Assembly: GCA_004794655.1 (NCBI GenBank)
Contig: SMMW01000622.1
Span: 5,889,501-5,953,500, forward strand
From: Marisa cornuarietis
Taxonomy: Eukaryota > Mollusca > Gastropoda > Architaenioglossa > Ampullariidae
DNA: 64,000 bases
Direction: 5' to 3'
In this document: positions 1 through 10,556 of the stretch, piece after piece
Position numbering within the stretch: the first letter of the stretch is position 1
Layout of the letters: every line of letters starts with the position of its first letter
Program-made: the position numbers and the translations under genes
The notes under the pieces: model-generated
Told to the model about the DNA's origin: nothing
The model's input: only the letters and a program-made list of their open reading frames with translations
The model's database searches: none

Positions 1-906
1 GTGTTCAATAGACCAAAATTTACAGTAATTCTTGCTAAGTAAAAATGAATATCAAGTCCTTCACGGGAAAATTATGTTTTGGTTAAGAGAAGGCATTTAC
101 ATTTTTATAATTATTAAGCTGCATCTGTTAAGCACCAGTTTGTCAGTAGTTCTTTATAGGAAATGAAGTCATATTTTCATTTGTGCTTGACAGTGGACTG
201 CTCTGCTGGATTTTTCTCCCCTGATGGAGCATCTAATGTGTGTAAACCATGTGAAATGAACACTTACCAAGAGGCATCAGGCCAGACATCCTGCAAACCT
301 TGCTCAGCCAAGGCCTACACAATTACCACAGCATCAACTTCCAGCAGTGACTGCACCAGTAAGGAGACTAGTAATTCAAAAAATGTATTTCCTACTGTTG
401 TTTTACATTTTGTAAGTATCTGAATGTCATTTGTTAATTTCATAACTTTTCTGGTCGTTCAACCAATTGAACCAATAACCTTCTGCTTTTTTTCTTCTCA
501 AAATATGATTTTCATAAGATTCCTTGACACTTGATCATAGGTGAAGCAGTTTGCATTTGTTATGTTTATCTGTGTGTAAATTGTAAGTGGTTGAATGTCT
601 TTTTATTATGATTTTTTTTCAGAACTTTGTGATAGACCGAACGCAAGACAGACATACTGCTCAGATCATGGTACTTGTGTCTTTGATGAAACAACAGATA
701 ATGGTGTCATGTGTAAATGTGAAGACAACTGGTCCGGCAATGATTGCAACACCAGACAAGGTATTGATTCAATGTTTTGGGATTCAGCTGCATATCTGTA
801 TGCTTTTAGTTTTATCAAAGATATTAAATACAATTATATAGTATTCAGTATCTTTGGTTCTGTGCAGCATTATGCACTATTGATTTTTATAGTATTGCTT
901 GCAGCT

Positions 907-944
<38 letters not shown>

Positions 945-1360
945 ATGTATGAGCTCGCAGAAAGGGGAATTAAGTTACATGTTTCAGAAGAGTCTAAAAA
1001 TCTTTACAGACATTTTTGTTTCACACTCATCTGTGTAGCTTGATTTTTCTGATTAACTGGACATGCTTGAGTTAGTTAATTGGTGTTTTATGCCATGTCA
1101 GTAACTAAGGCTATCTCATGGCAATGGACATGCTTGAGATTCTACACCCTGAGGGAACATGGAACATGCAAGTGAAATGTGTGGAGGGGTAGATATTATC
1201 ATCTGGAGATGGGGATGGGGCACATTTCTAACAGTTTTATCATCTTGCTATCTTAGCATACGACGTCTAACAGACATCGATGGTTGCTGGCATCATTGGT
1301 GGCCTTGCTGGTGTCTTATTGCTTGTTCTTTTGATCGTTGGCATTGTAGTGTGCATGTGA
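1..1360 (+). CDS. Copy 0: 3' end of a membrane-anchored Cys-repeat paralogue (partial gene)
   Basis: This is the tail of a gene that starts left of the window. Three exons are recognisable: an ephrin-receptor-like Cys repeat (194-358), an EGF domain (623-760) and a hydrophobic exon (about 1274-1360). The Cys repeat and its following intron are clearly paralogous to 7855-8019 and 56007-56171, so the gene belongs to the same family as the main gene downstream. The likely product is a type I membrane protein with an extracellular Cys-rich stalk. The EGF exon ends in phase 1, while the hydrophobic exon opens in phase 0, so either one exon between them was missed or the copy is damaged. Sequence similar to 51068 onward starts at about 1363, which marks the right edge of this copy. 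Confidence 0.6.
194..358 (+). CDS. Copy 0 exon: ephrin-receptor-like Cys repeat
   Basis: A 165-bp phase 1-1 exon (acceptor ttgacag, donor gtaagg) encoding 55 residues with the pattern DC..GF(F), C.PCE.NTYQ, SCKPC and DCT. It is a paralogue of the exons at 7855 and 56007. The start in the raw open frame at 163 is intronic read-through. Confidence 0.8.
623..760 (+). CDS. Copy 0 exon: EGF-like domain
   Basis: A 138-bp phase 1-1 exon after a long T-tract acceptor. It encodes 46 residues with six cysteines in EGF spacing (LCD, YCS, GTC, MCK, KCE, DCN). There is no D/N-x-D/N calcium motif at its start. No counterpart exists in copies 1 or 2. Confidence 0.8.
908..945. repeat. (TG)n microsatellite
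   Basis: Uninterrupted run of GT dinucleotides in the intron between the EGF and transmembrane exons of copy 0. Confidence 0.95.
1274..1360 (+). CDS. Copy 0 exon: transmembrane segment
   Basis: From the codon at 1280 the frame reads MVAGIIGGLAGVLLLVLLIV and continues GIVVCM to a TGA at 1358-1360. This is a classic glycine-rich single transmembrane helix. The acceptor is taacag at 1268-1273. The end is ambiguous: a gtgagt donor sits at 1357, so the exon may splice on in phase 2, or the protein may stop after a tail of one or two residues. The in-frame join to the EGF exon does not work directly. Confidence 0.6.
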   Translation, partial: TSMVAGIIGGLAGVLLLVLLIVGIVVCM

Positions 1361-1407
1361 GTAGAATAGCTACTATGTCTTTCCATGTCATTAATCAGAC
1401 CACTCCT

Positions 1408-1711
1408 TTGTATCTGAATAAGCGTTGTCCATTCATGTGAGTGTCAGTGCGTTGTGCTGCCGTTAAGCGCCCGATGGCCCAGCACATCCGTCTTCGGCGT
1501 CAGTTTTCTTGTCCGAGTGTCTTTCTCGTAGAGAGACTTGCCGACCAAGGCTAACGACCATCCTCTGGCCGGGTGTTTTATGGAGTTTTCCTTCTCCAAG
1601 GGTTGTTTTACAGGGTGGGGTTGCTAACCCCACGCCCAACCCTCCTCCTTTATCCGGGCTTGGGACCGGCAGGTTACCCGGGGGGTTTCCAGGCGGAGTT
1701 GTATCTGAATG
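1408..1711. mobile_element. 280-bp retroposon insertion with 12-bp target duplication
   Basis: The 12-mer ttgtatctgaat occurs at 1408-1419 and again at 1700-1711 and brackets a 280-bp insert (1420-1699). The paralogous site at 51112-51123 has the 12-mer once and no insert, so it is the empty site. The insert has no A/B box, no terminal inverted repeat and no long open frame. Its GC-rich end (ccccacgcccaaccctcctc) looks like a LINE 3' end or a non-tRNA SINE. The family is not identified. Confidence 0.85.
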
Positions 1712-2418
1712 ATATTCTCACCATCTTCTCTCCAGGTCTCTGCACTCGTCGCCCGATTCCTGGACCTTCATGATTTTCTATTTTGAAAAAAGAGACATAG
1801 TTGTTTCTCTCATTTTGACTCTGTGGTCACTTTATCTGATATTCAAATACAGGAGATCACTTTTACAAATCTTAAAAAACCTATGCATTCTAGTCTTGGT
1901 ACCATACCTGACAGTGACACCCCTCTTTTTGTAAATTTTATCAATTGCTGTTTGTTTCAATATATGAGATGCTATGGGTGACTACTTGTTTGGATAGAGG
2001 TGTTTGGTTGTAATGATTCGCCGTGATATGGCTTAGTTGCTGGCACGGAGTTGAACACAAGCAACCAACCTTTGGTTGTAATGAATCTGTGTGTAGGGGG
2101 GAGGGGGTGAGAGAGTGAGTCCAACACCATGAGCACCCCATCAAGTGCATACAAATATTCATTATTATTATCATCATTACTCTAATTATTGCATTAGAAA
2201 CTACCCTCTATTGTATCCTTTTCAAAAAAGACAGTATATTATATCCACTTGCTCAGATTTGACAGTAATACCTTTAATATTTGAAAAACATTCAATCTCT
2301 AAAGACAAAATGGTGCTAATTTTAATGAATGAAATGTCTTGTGCGCTTAAATATGTGAGACTGTATTCGGATTAAGAAGTTATATCATGTCAGTGCATAA
2401 AATGTTGTTTCTCTTTAG
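1712..2418. repeat. Near-identical copy of 51124-51830
   Basis: Intron sequence that matches the main gene upstream of its exon at 51831, almost base for base. It includes an incidental open frame (2145-2375) identical to one at 51559. Within it lies a retroposon 3' tail with the hairpin at 2019-2050. Similarity to this partner stops at the ttctctttag acceptor. Confidence 0.85.
2019..2050 (+). repeat. Retroposon 3'-tail hairpin (copy 1)
   Basis: CGCCGTG and CACGGAG flank a 18-19-base loop. The same unit is at 51432-51464 and 40515-40547 with a perfect 7-bp stem. Here one stem base is mutated. Confidence 0.7.
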
Positions 2419-2441
2419 CGCCAGAACTGTGTGTGATGTCT
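2419..2441 (+). pseudogene. Chimeric exon stub at a recombination joint
   Basis: The acceptor side matches the exon at 51831; the next 20 bases match the 3' end of the exon at 46788-46940 and keep its gtgagt donor. The fused exon would be 23 bp long, entering in phase 1 and leaving in phase 0. It would therefore shift the frame for the following phase-1 exon. It is probably skipped or dead. Confidence 0.6.
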
Positions 2442-2789
2442 GTGAGTGATGCAGCACAAAAGTGTACACTCCATAGTCAATTCTAGTCATTTAGCATAGC
2501 ACAGCGTGTTATAATCCTGCAACATAATGTAGTGCATTTCAGCCCCATAACGTAGCAGTATATTCTAGTTCTAAAACACATAGGTGTGGTGTATTCTAGT
2601 TCTAAAATTACAAATGTGGGAAAATAAATTTGTAGTTTGGTATTTTACGCAGTATATGCTCCTGGAAGCTGTGTGTGCTATCTCTTGGTTCTGTATGTCA
2701 GATTGTATTCTTATTTTGCGAAATTATAAAAATCTTGTCTGAGTTACTTTGATTGCAGCAGAAATGTTAAAGAGTTTAACTTGTTACAG
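2442..2789. other. Intron-derived sequence, paralogous to 46941-47268
   Basis: Diverged copy of the intron between the 46788 and 47269 exons, also related to 43200-43491. It contains tandem wording of the type gtgtattctagttctaaaa. No gene is seen. Confidence 0.7.
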
Positions 2790-2951
2790 TATATTGTGAC
2801 AAGGGATTTCGACTAAACAGTACAGGGAAGAGTTGTGACCCTTGTGAAGTTGGCTTTTACAAGGACCAGCGAGGAAATTCATTCTGCATAAAATGCCCAG
2901 CCGATTCAACCACAGCAAATGTAGCTTCTACCAGCATCGATGAATGCATAC
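2790..2951 (+). CDS. Copy 1 exon: ephrin-receptor-like Cys repeat
   Basis: 162 bp, phase 1-1, acceptor gttacag, donor gtaagc. It reads YCDKGF...[11 protein letters not shown]...FCIKCPA...ECI. A paralogue of 47269-47433 and, more distantly, of 43492-43656. Confidence 0.8.
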
Positions 2952-5900
2952 GTAAGCCAATTATGTATTGAAGTACACCATCACAGCAGGTTTGATCAAG
3001 CTGGCTAGGTTTACCAATGAAAAAATATTGTGTGAGTGCATAAATGCATGATGCAAGTGTGTTTAGCTTTGCAGAGCAGATCTTTAGCTAAGTCACTTTC
3101 ATCTTTGTGACATTGGCACTATTATACAAAAATTGTCTTCTTGTTTAAGTCTAGAAATCTGTGAGTACTGGAAAATATGTGACATGAACTCAGCTTGATC
3201 TGTGCACCTGAACTTAAATAATTTCTTGAATTGTATCTCTTTGAACTGCTCTTAAATAATTTCTTGAATTGTATCTCTTTGAAGGCAATTTTCCTGCCTA
3301 TTTCTCCAAACTTCTCCTTTATCCCAGCCAGAAAACTTCGTTCTTAGTCTGATGAGCACATTACTCCTGTCACCAAAACAATAACATGATTACCAGCGTT
3401 TTAGTCATGGTTAAAAAAAAGCAGTGGAACTCGATTCTTCCCTTTTATATCCGCCAAGTACCCACCATTGATTTTTTTAAACCTCCATTAAAACTTCTTT
3501 ACTCTCTGTTTTCTTCTCCCTTCTCTTTTATATGTGATGTCTGTCCTTCCGATATCCCTTTAATTGTTGATTTCGTTTTAGCTTTGTTGGTGTTGTTACC
3601 TCTGTGGTGTGTGTTTTCACTGTCTTTAGTATTTGTATTTCATCTTCTTCATCGTCCATCTTTTTTTCTTCAGTGCTACATGCTAATCTAGTTTTTGTAT
3701 CGAGGACTGTTCAGCGTAAGCTCCTATATAAGTGTAATTCCATGCTATGTATAATTCAAACACTTATTACTTTTTTATTATTTTTGGTAAAAGAGCACTA
3801 TTATTTTACATCAACTTTCTGATTGTATTCCATATCTATGTCCTGGTGAAACGTAAAGCTCAGAGAGCCTGACCATACTGAGAGTCTACACTAATCAAGT
3901 ATGGTAGGATGGAATGTGGCACGTGCGGCATGATCGGGTGACGACCCCGTGACCAAAGAGGGCAGGATAACACACACACACACAAACGTACGCACATGCA
4001 CAGGGAAGCAGGAGGTACGACCGGGCGGTGACCCTGTGACGCACACGCACGTGCGCACAGGTTCCAGAAAAAGTCGGGTGTCAGGGTCAGGTCGACAGGA
4101 AATAGAGTTAAATAGGGACAGGTAGAGGTGGGCGATCATTCTCAGCCAAGAAGTTTGAGGATTTGTTCTCTTGTGTATGCTTCACCTTTGCTGAAACCAT
4201 CAACCGGCGTTAGAGTAAAAGAACTGGAAGCCCACAAAAGTGTTGATCTGTGTTCGTTTTTGTAAGATTGGGCGAGCAGTCCCCATCTACCCTGTTACAC
4301 AAGTATAATGATGATGATGACGATGATGATAATTAATATTATAACATATATAAAGATTAAATAGTGCTAATTTTAATGCAGGAGATTTCTGATGCTCTTT
4401 ACAAATAGTTTTAATATGTAAACTTTTCCTCAGATTCAGAAATTATCATGTAATGCCTAAATGTTGCTTCTCTTCAGCGGACTGCACTGAAGGACAGTAC
4501 TGGGTACCTGAAGGCTGCAAGGACTGCCCAATGGGAGCATATCAGCCAAAGAAGTCACAGATCAGATGTATACAGTGTCCCTATGGGACCACAACCCTTC
4601 TTACAGGACAAGTTTACAATTCATCTTGTGTTAGTGAGTTCAATGTTATAGCAATATTTCCCAACTCAGAAGTAGTCTTATAAGAATAAGATGTAATCTG
4701 TTGTTTGAGATTGTCAAAATAAACTTATTATGCAATGTAAAACTAATTGTGCATCAGTTATAAGATTCTGGATTTTTTTGTTTCATCAGTTTGATTTAAC
4801 CATTTTGGGGTTTAATCCTTTGCAAATCATTAAGCACCAAACTGAAACTGGAAAATCATTCTTTCATTTTTAAAACTGATAGAATTTGGCGAAAATGTGG
4901 ATTTTAATTTTTATTTCCAACTTTAGCACAGCTGCAGTTAGAACTCTATGAAGAGTAAGTAAGCAAACACAAGTACTAATCGACTTGTAAACATGCTGAA
5001 CTTTAAATATTTACCTCAATCCAGATTGCTGAGAAGATTTAAGTGGACATGCACTTGCAGATTAAATGCATTTAGCAAAATGCTTTTCTTTTAATTCTAA
5101 AAGTATGTTCAAAGAAGATATGATAAATTTTGCAGGAGACTGAAGTTGCCTGTCCTAATATATAATGTTTCTTTAAAGATAAATGAAAATATCTTTAAAA
5201 AACCCACTTGTAAAGGTTTCTTCAAATTTGAAATGTTAAATATTAATTAATGGTAAAAATCAAGTAGTAAAAAAACCCTGACAGACAACTTGAATGCTAC
5301 AGCCTGTTAAGACTACAAATAACTTCCACTGGTTGAATGAGTCTTTGGGAAATTGTATTTGTTCTTTTGAAGAGAAGTTTATGATGGTGCATTAATCTTA
5401 AAAACACATTGTCCTTTGATCTGGCATTTTCATGCATTGCGATTAGTCCAGTATAATTCAAATCCTTATGCTGAAATCCATTTGAGAAAATTTAACTTCT
5501 ATTTTGGTCTAAGGATTATTGTGGGACTTGTTTTCTTTTCAATCCTTTGATATTCTAACAAAAATATTTTACTTTCTCACCTTCTTTTTCAAACTTGTAG
5601 ATGATTGTCCTGATGGGACAGCTTATAGCATGTTTGCTAAGGTGTGTGAAAAATGTGTTATTGGATATTACCGCAAAAAGAATGAAACAATGAGTTGTAT
5701 CAAGTGTGCTCCTGGAAAAACAACTGTTATCCAAGGAGCAAGCCGCTGCATTGATCTTGTGGAAGGTAAAACTTGAAGACTGTTTTTGATGATCTTTTGT
5801 GGAATGAATAACTTGCAATAGCATGGTATATTATTAACATAGTAGAGCAGCATATATCTTACAAATAAAGTAAATTGAGTGCTGTTAGTAACAATTGTTA

Positions 5901-8900
5901 TGCAAGAGAACTGCTATGCTGAAGGAAAGCAATAGTCATTTTGCAGAACTAGTTAATGATGTATCAAGTCTCTATTGACTGTATGAGAAATAATTTTGTT
6001 TTGGCATATTGACTATTTTGGTAATTTAGAAGGAATAAGAAAGCAGTAACTTATACATCTATACCTGTTGTGTTATTAGTAGTAGTTTTACCAGGAAAGT
6101 CAAGCTGAATTCATACACTTAAAAAGAAACAGATTCATTGTAGTTACTTCAGTAAAATTTCCCAAACATTTATAGGTCTGTTCATCAGGAGTATTATACT
6201 AATAAAATCTGCTATGTTTCAGGCACTTCAAGTACAGCCAGTCCTGTCATCAAACAATTTTTTATGAGAGTAACCATTAGAATGCAGATTGGGGATTGCA
6301 GCAACACCTTGCAGACAGCAGCTGCGATTAGAAGATATATCCTAAACAGACTTCTGTCTGCTGATGCAATGTTTCCAGCACTATGTGCAACAGATTGTCA
6401 AACTGATCTGAGCATTCATTTCATTGGCGGCTGTTTGTTCACTTCACGGAGAAAGAAGCGAAGCACAGACCAAGATGTCCTGATACAACTTGGCAATGCC
6501 AGGTGTGTAAATACATGAACATGGAATACTGTGTGTGCATTTTAAAATCATGAAAATGGGCACAATCTATGATACATTCATAAACTTACACTGCCTTTTC
6601 ATTGATATACATACACCTCTGTTCTCATCTCCCACTGAAAGATAACCCGAGTGAAAATTATTTTTAAGGAAGTGAGCTTACTTCATTATTAGACACTATA
6701 TTCTCAAAATCTTAGCAAAAGTCTGTTTCTTACACCAGGTTGGTCAAGCCTTTAAACATCACAGTTCTCAATTAGAGTTTGTAAGGAAGTTGCTATGAAA
6801 AACTATTACCATCACTTTGTCTTGTTAATCTGGGGTTAACCTCTAGCTCAATTCTTATGTTTGTCTCAGGTTAGCCTTCAACCAAGATATCGTAATGAAA
6901 ACGGGGAAATGTTGTTTTTTAAAATATTATCTATGGAAATATATGAATCAAACATCATAGAGATTCAATATAAACAATAAATACTATATTTAATACATGT
7001 TAACATAACTATTTTTTAAATGGAAACATTACTTAAAGAAGTACTCGATTACTTTATTTTTTTTCTGTCACAGCGAGGAGATTTTAGGAACTGATTCAAG
7101 TGGAATGCGTGTCACAGAGAGATCTCTAGCTGTTGTTATAAGAGCCTTCTATGACACCAAGCAGGATGCATCTCTCCTGGTACACAATATCAGCTCCTGT
7201 GTTCATAATTTGATGCACATGTGCATGTGTGAAAGAATATGTGAGGAAGAAAATATACTGTGTTTAAGTATACTATGTGTATGTGTATGTGTAAGCAAGT
7301 GTGTATTGATAAAGATTCACATACATTTGTGTCTATATTCTATATGCATTGTGTGTGTGTTTTAGAGTTGCATATGTTTTCCCCTTTAGTTTAGTTTGCA
7401 TGCCAATTGAAACTACTGTTATTCTGTCAACAACCAAGCACACTCTTTTCATGTTTTTTCTGCTTCAGGCTGACAATTTGTTGAAATTTGTTGACATCAT
7501 TAACACTACAATAACAGAGCAGTGTAACCCTGGTCAGCATATAGAAGGCACCTCTTGTGGTATGCTTTGAATTTTACATGCTTAGCACCATCTTTCAAGA
7601 TGAAAGAGTAGTTCAAAGTTGAATGGTTTTGCATGTTTTCTTCATGGTGTCAAAACCATACTCTAATCCCTGTTTTGAAATGCTAAGAATGCATATTAAA
7701 AGTAATTTGAAAATTAAGCCCTTGACAGTAAAAGTAAATTTCAGTCCAGAGAATTGCATTCACATCTTATCAAGCTGCATATATTAGTCAGTAGTCCGTA
7801 TGAAGTACTTTGTAACAATTACAACCAAATCCTGTTTTCTGTTGTGCTTGACAGTGGACTGCTCTCCTGGGTATTATTCCACTAATGGAACATCTAGTAT
7901 GTGTACACCGTGTGAAATGAACACTTATCAAGATGCACCTGGCCAGGCATCCTGCAAACCTTGCTCACCAAATACCTTCACGAGTACCATGGCATCAACT
8001 TCCAGCAGTGACTGCACTAGTAAGGAGATTAGTAATTCAAAAATATCTCTTGCAGTACCTGTGCACTTATATATTTTAATTACGTGTTTGATAATTGTTA
8101 ATTTGATGATTTTTTTCCCGGTCTTTTATTCATTCAATCAATCATACCAATATTTTTTTCCAAATGTGATTAAAAAAATTCCCATAAGATTAAAATGTGA
8201 AATAGTATTGCAAGACAGTGTCATTCTCTCATTCGTCCCTTATCTGGGACTGGTCGATTGGGGGAGCATATGGATAGATGCGGCAGCCAACAAGGTCTCC
8301 AGACAGGTCTGTCTTGAGTGATGGTGAACAGGTTCTGTACAGGATGACCACTCCGCTCCTTCACACTCGTAGACCATTTCATTAGTTTTGTTTATCCTGT
8401 ACAAGAACCAGAGGAGCCTTCTCAGGCGCTTGTTTTTGAATTCCTGTATCACTGTTTTTATGCTAAAAATCTTTCTGGAAATTTCACAAATGTCATATCA
8501 CATATATTTGCCAAGTAAGCTGATTACCTTAAAATTTAGATGGTTAATTATGGTATGAGAATGAGTCTGGCACCTGCATTGTATCAATGCTTGAGGTAAC
8601 AACCATCTTTGTGAGATCGAGAAATATACTGGATTATTAAGCCAGTTTCGGGGATCTTGTGCCACATTTCCTGAGGACGGAGAGACATTCAGGTGAGTTT
8701 TCACTTTATAAATCTTTTATTTAAAAAAATGATCTATACAGATTCTCATTTACTGTACTAGAATTTAAGGCCTCATATTTTAGAAAACCAGCTTTCTCTT
8801 ACATTTGTCCTGGGCATGGTGAGTGTTATGTGTAAGAAAATCTATAGAATGTCTACTTTCACATCTACCATGGTTAATTATTTGAAAAAGAATGTTTTAT

Positions 8901-10525
8901 CATATTATTAGCTTGTTCATATTACTGTTTTCAGAAGAATGCGGTAAACCAGATTATTATTTAGTAATAATTATATAATTTTGCACAGGCAAGAAAACTG
9001 CAGAAATACAAAGTTGCCTGTCTATCATGTGAGCAAGTAAAGAGAATAATCCCCAGCCTAACTGCCTGCCTTTTGAAGTTAGTGAAATGCATGGCATGGC
9101 TGTGACCCACTGTCAGTGTGGTACCCATCACCATCAGTTGAGCTGAAAGATGCCACAGATCTCATACATACATGGTGCACATGTTTATAAATTTTTATGT
9201 AAGCTCATGAGAGCTTTCAAATGTACATTGTGCAATTATACTTGATGATAAATTTATATTATTATAAACATATGTTGCTTATTTGAATTTATGATGTTTG
9301 TATGTTTCCACACAGTGGATAGATTATTGTCATATATACATATGAAATGCTTACACAGAAAAAAGAGAAATCCATGGTAGAAAAGGGGTATATATATATC
9401 TGTTGCATAGAGGTGAGTATTTAGGACATACCAACAGAAAGTGGTACAGGTCTTTCATGCTTGTATAATCACACTACTGACATTCAGGATTGATACTAAT
9501 TTGGTTAAAAGAGTGATTCTGTTAAAAGGTAAACATTTACATCTAAGGCACAAGACACATTGGTGTTGATAATACCAACAGCTGGTTTATATATGGTGCT
9601 CTAATTAAGTGAGGATGATAATCACAATATTCAGGAAAAGATAATAGTGAATCATGCCATTTTTGACAGAAACAATCCACAAATCTTCCTTGCACTGTGG
9701 CTATGAACTTTGAACTATGACTATGAATATATCCAAAGCCATGCCTACACAGTACAATTCTAACCTGAGAGTCCCAAATGGATCTGCCAACCCTACCTTG
9801 CAAATACAACGTGTTGTAATATTGCTTTGGGTATCTGTTCTGTGATAATGACAATAATTTGCACCAGTATTTGCTAATTCTTATAAACCAGTCCATTACA
9901 AGAGGTTATCTGTCACTTTCACCTAATGCAATGCCATTTTTAACATCCCTTCCAATATTTAAAAATAACTTACAAAGCTTTCTCTATATCTTTATATTGT
10001 TTCTAGTCCCAAATCTCAAACCCAACATTTGTTTTATTGTGCTGTAGACCCTTAATATAAAAAAAGTGATGCTTATGTACAGCCACACAATGTTGATATG
10101 CATGTAAGGAGTATTTGATGTTGATATTGGCCAGATGGCCTTTCATAGCTGAATAAAAAATGTTATTGTTTAATTATTGCTATTATATGAAATGTTTGTG
10201 TGCAAAATATTAAACAGTGATTTTCATATGTTCATGCGTTTGCACATGGGTATGTATGCATAAATGTGTGCGTCGCTATGCCTTAGGATACTTTTACTTT
10301 TTTTTTACTTCACGTAATATTTATTCTTTTCCTTTGTCTATACATACATATGTATGTTTAGACAGGTTAACTTTTTTCATTGATGAAGACACTTAATTTT
10401 CTTGTCTACTTTACCTAACAGTCCAAGTGTGTTTATTCTTAATATATTCTTTTGATCTAACAAATGTATCATTTTGACCCAGTCTGTTTACTTAGTTTTA
10501 GCAAATAGCAGTAATATATTATATA

Positions 10526-10556
<31 letters not shown>

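Noticed and set aside
1509..1773. Open frames in the 280-bp insert
   Set aside because: They span the insertion borders and encode low-complexity peptide; they are part of the retroposon.
7800..8321. 173-codon open frame as a complete gene
   Set aside because: Only 7855-8019 is the exon; the rest is intron read-through into a LINE fragment.
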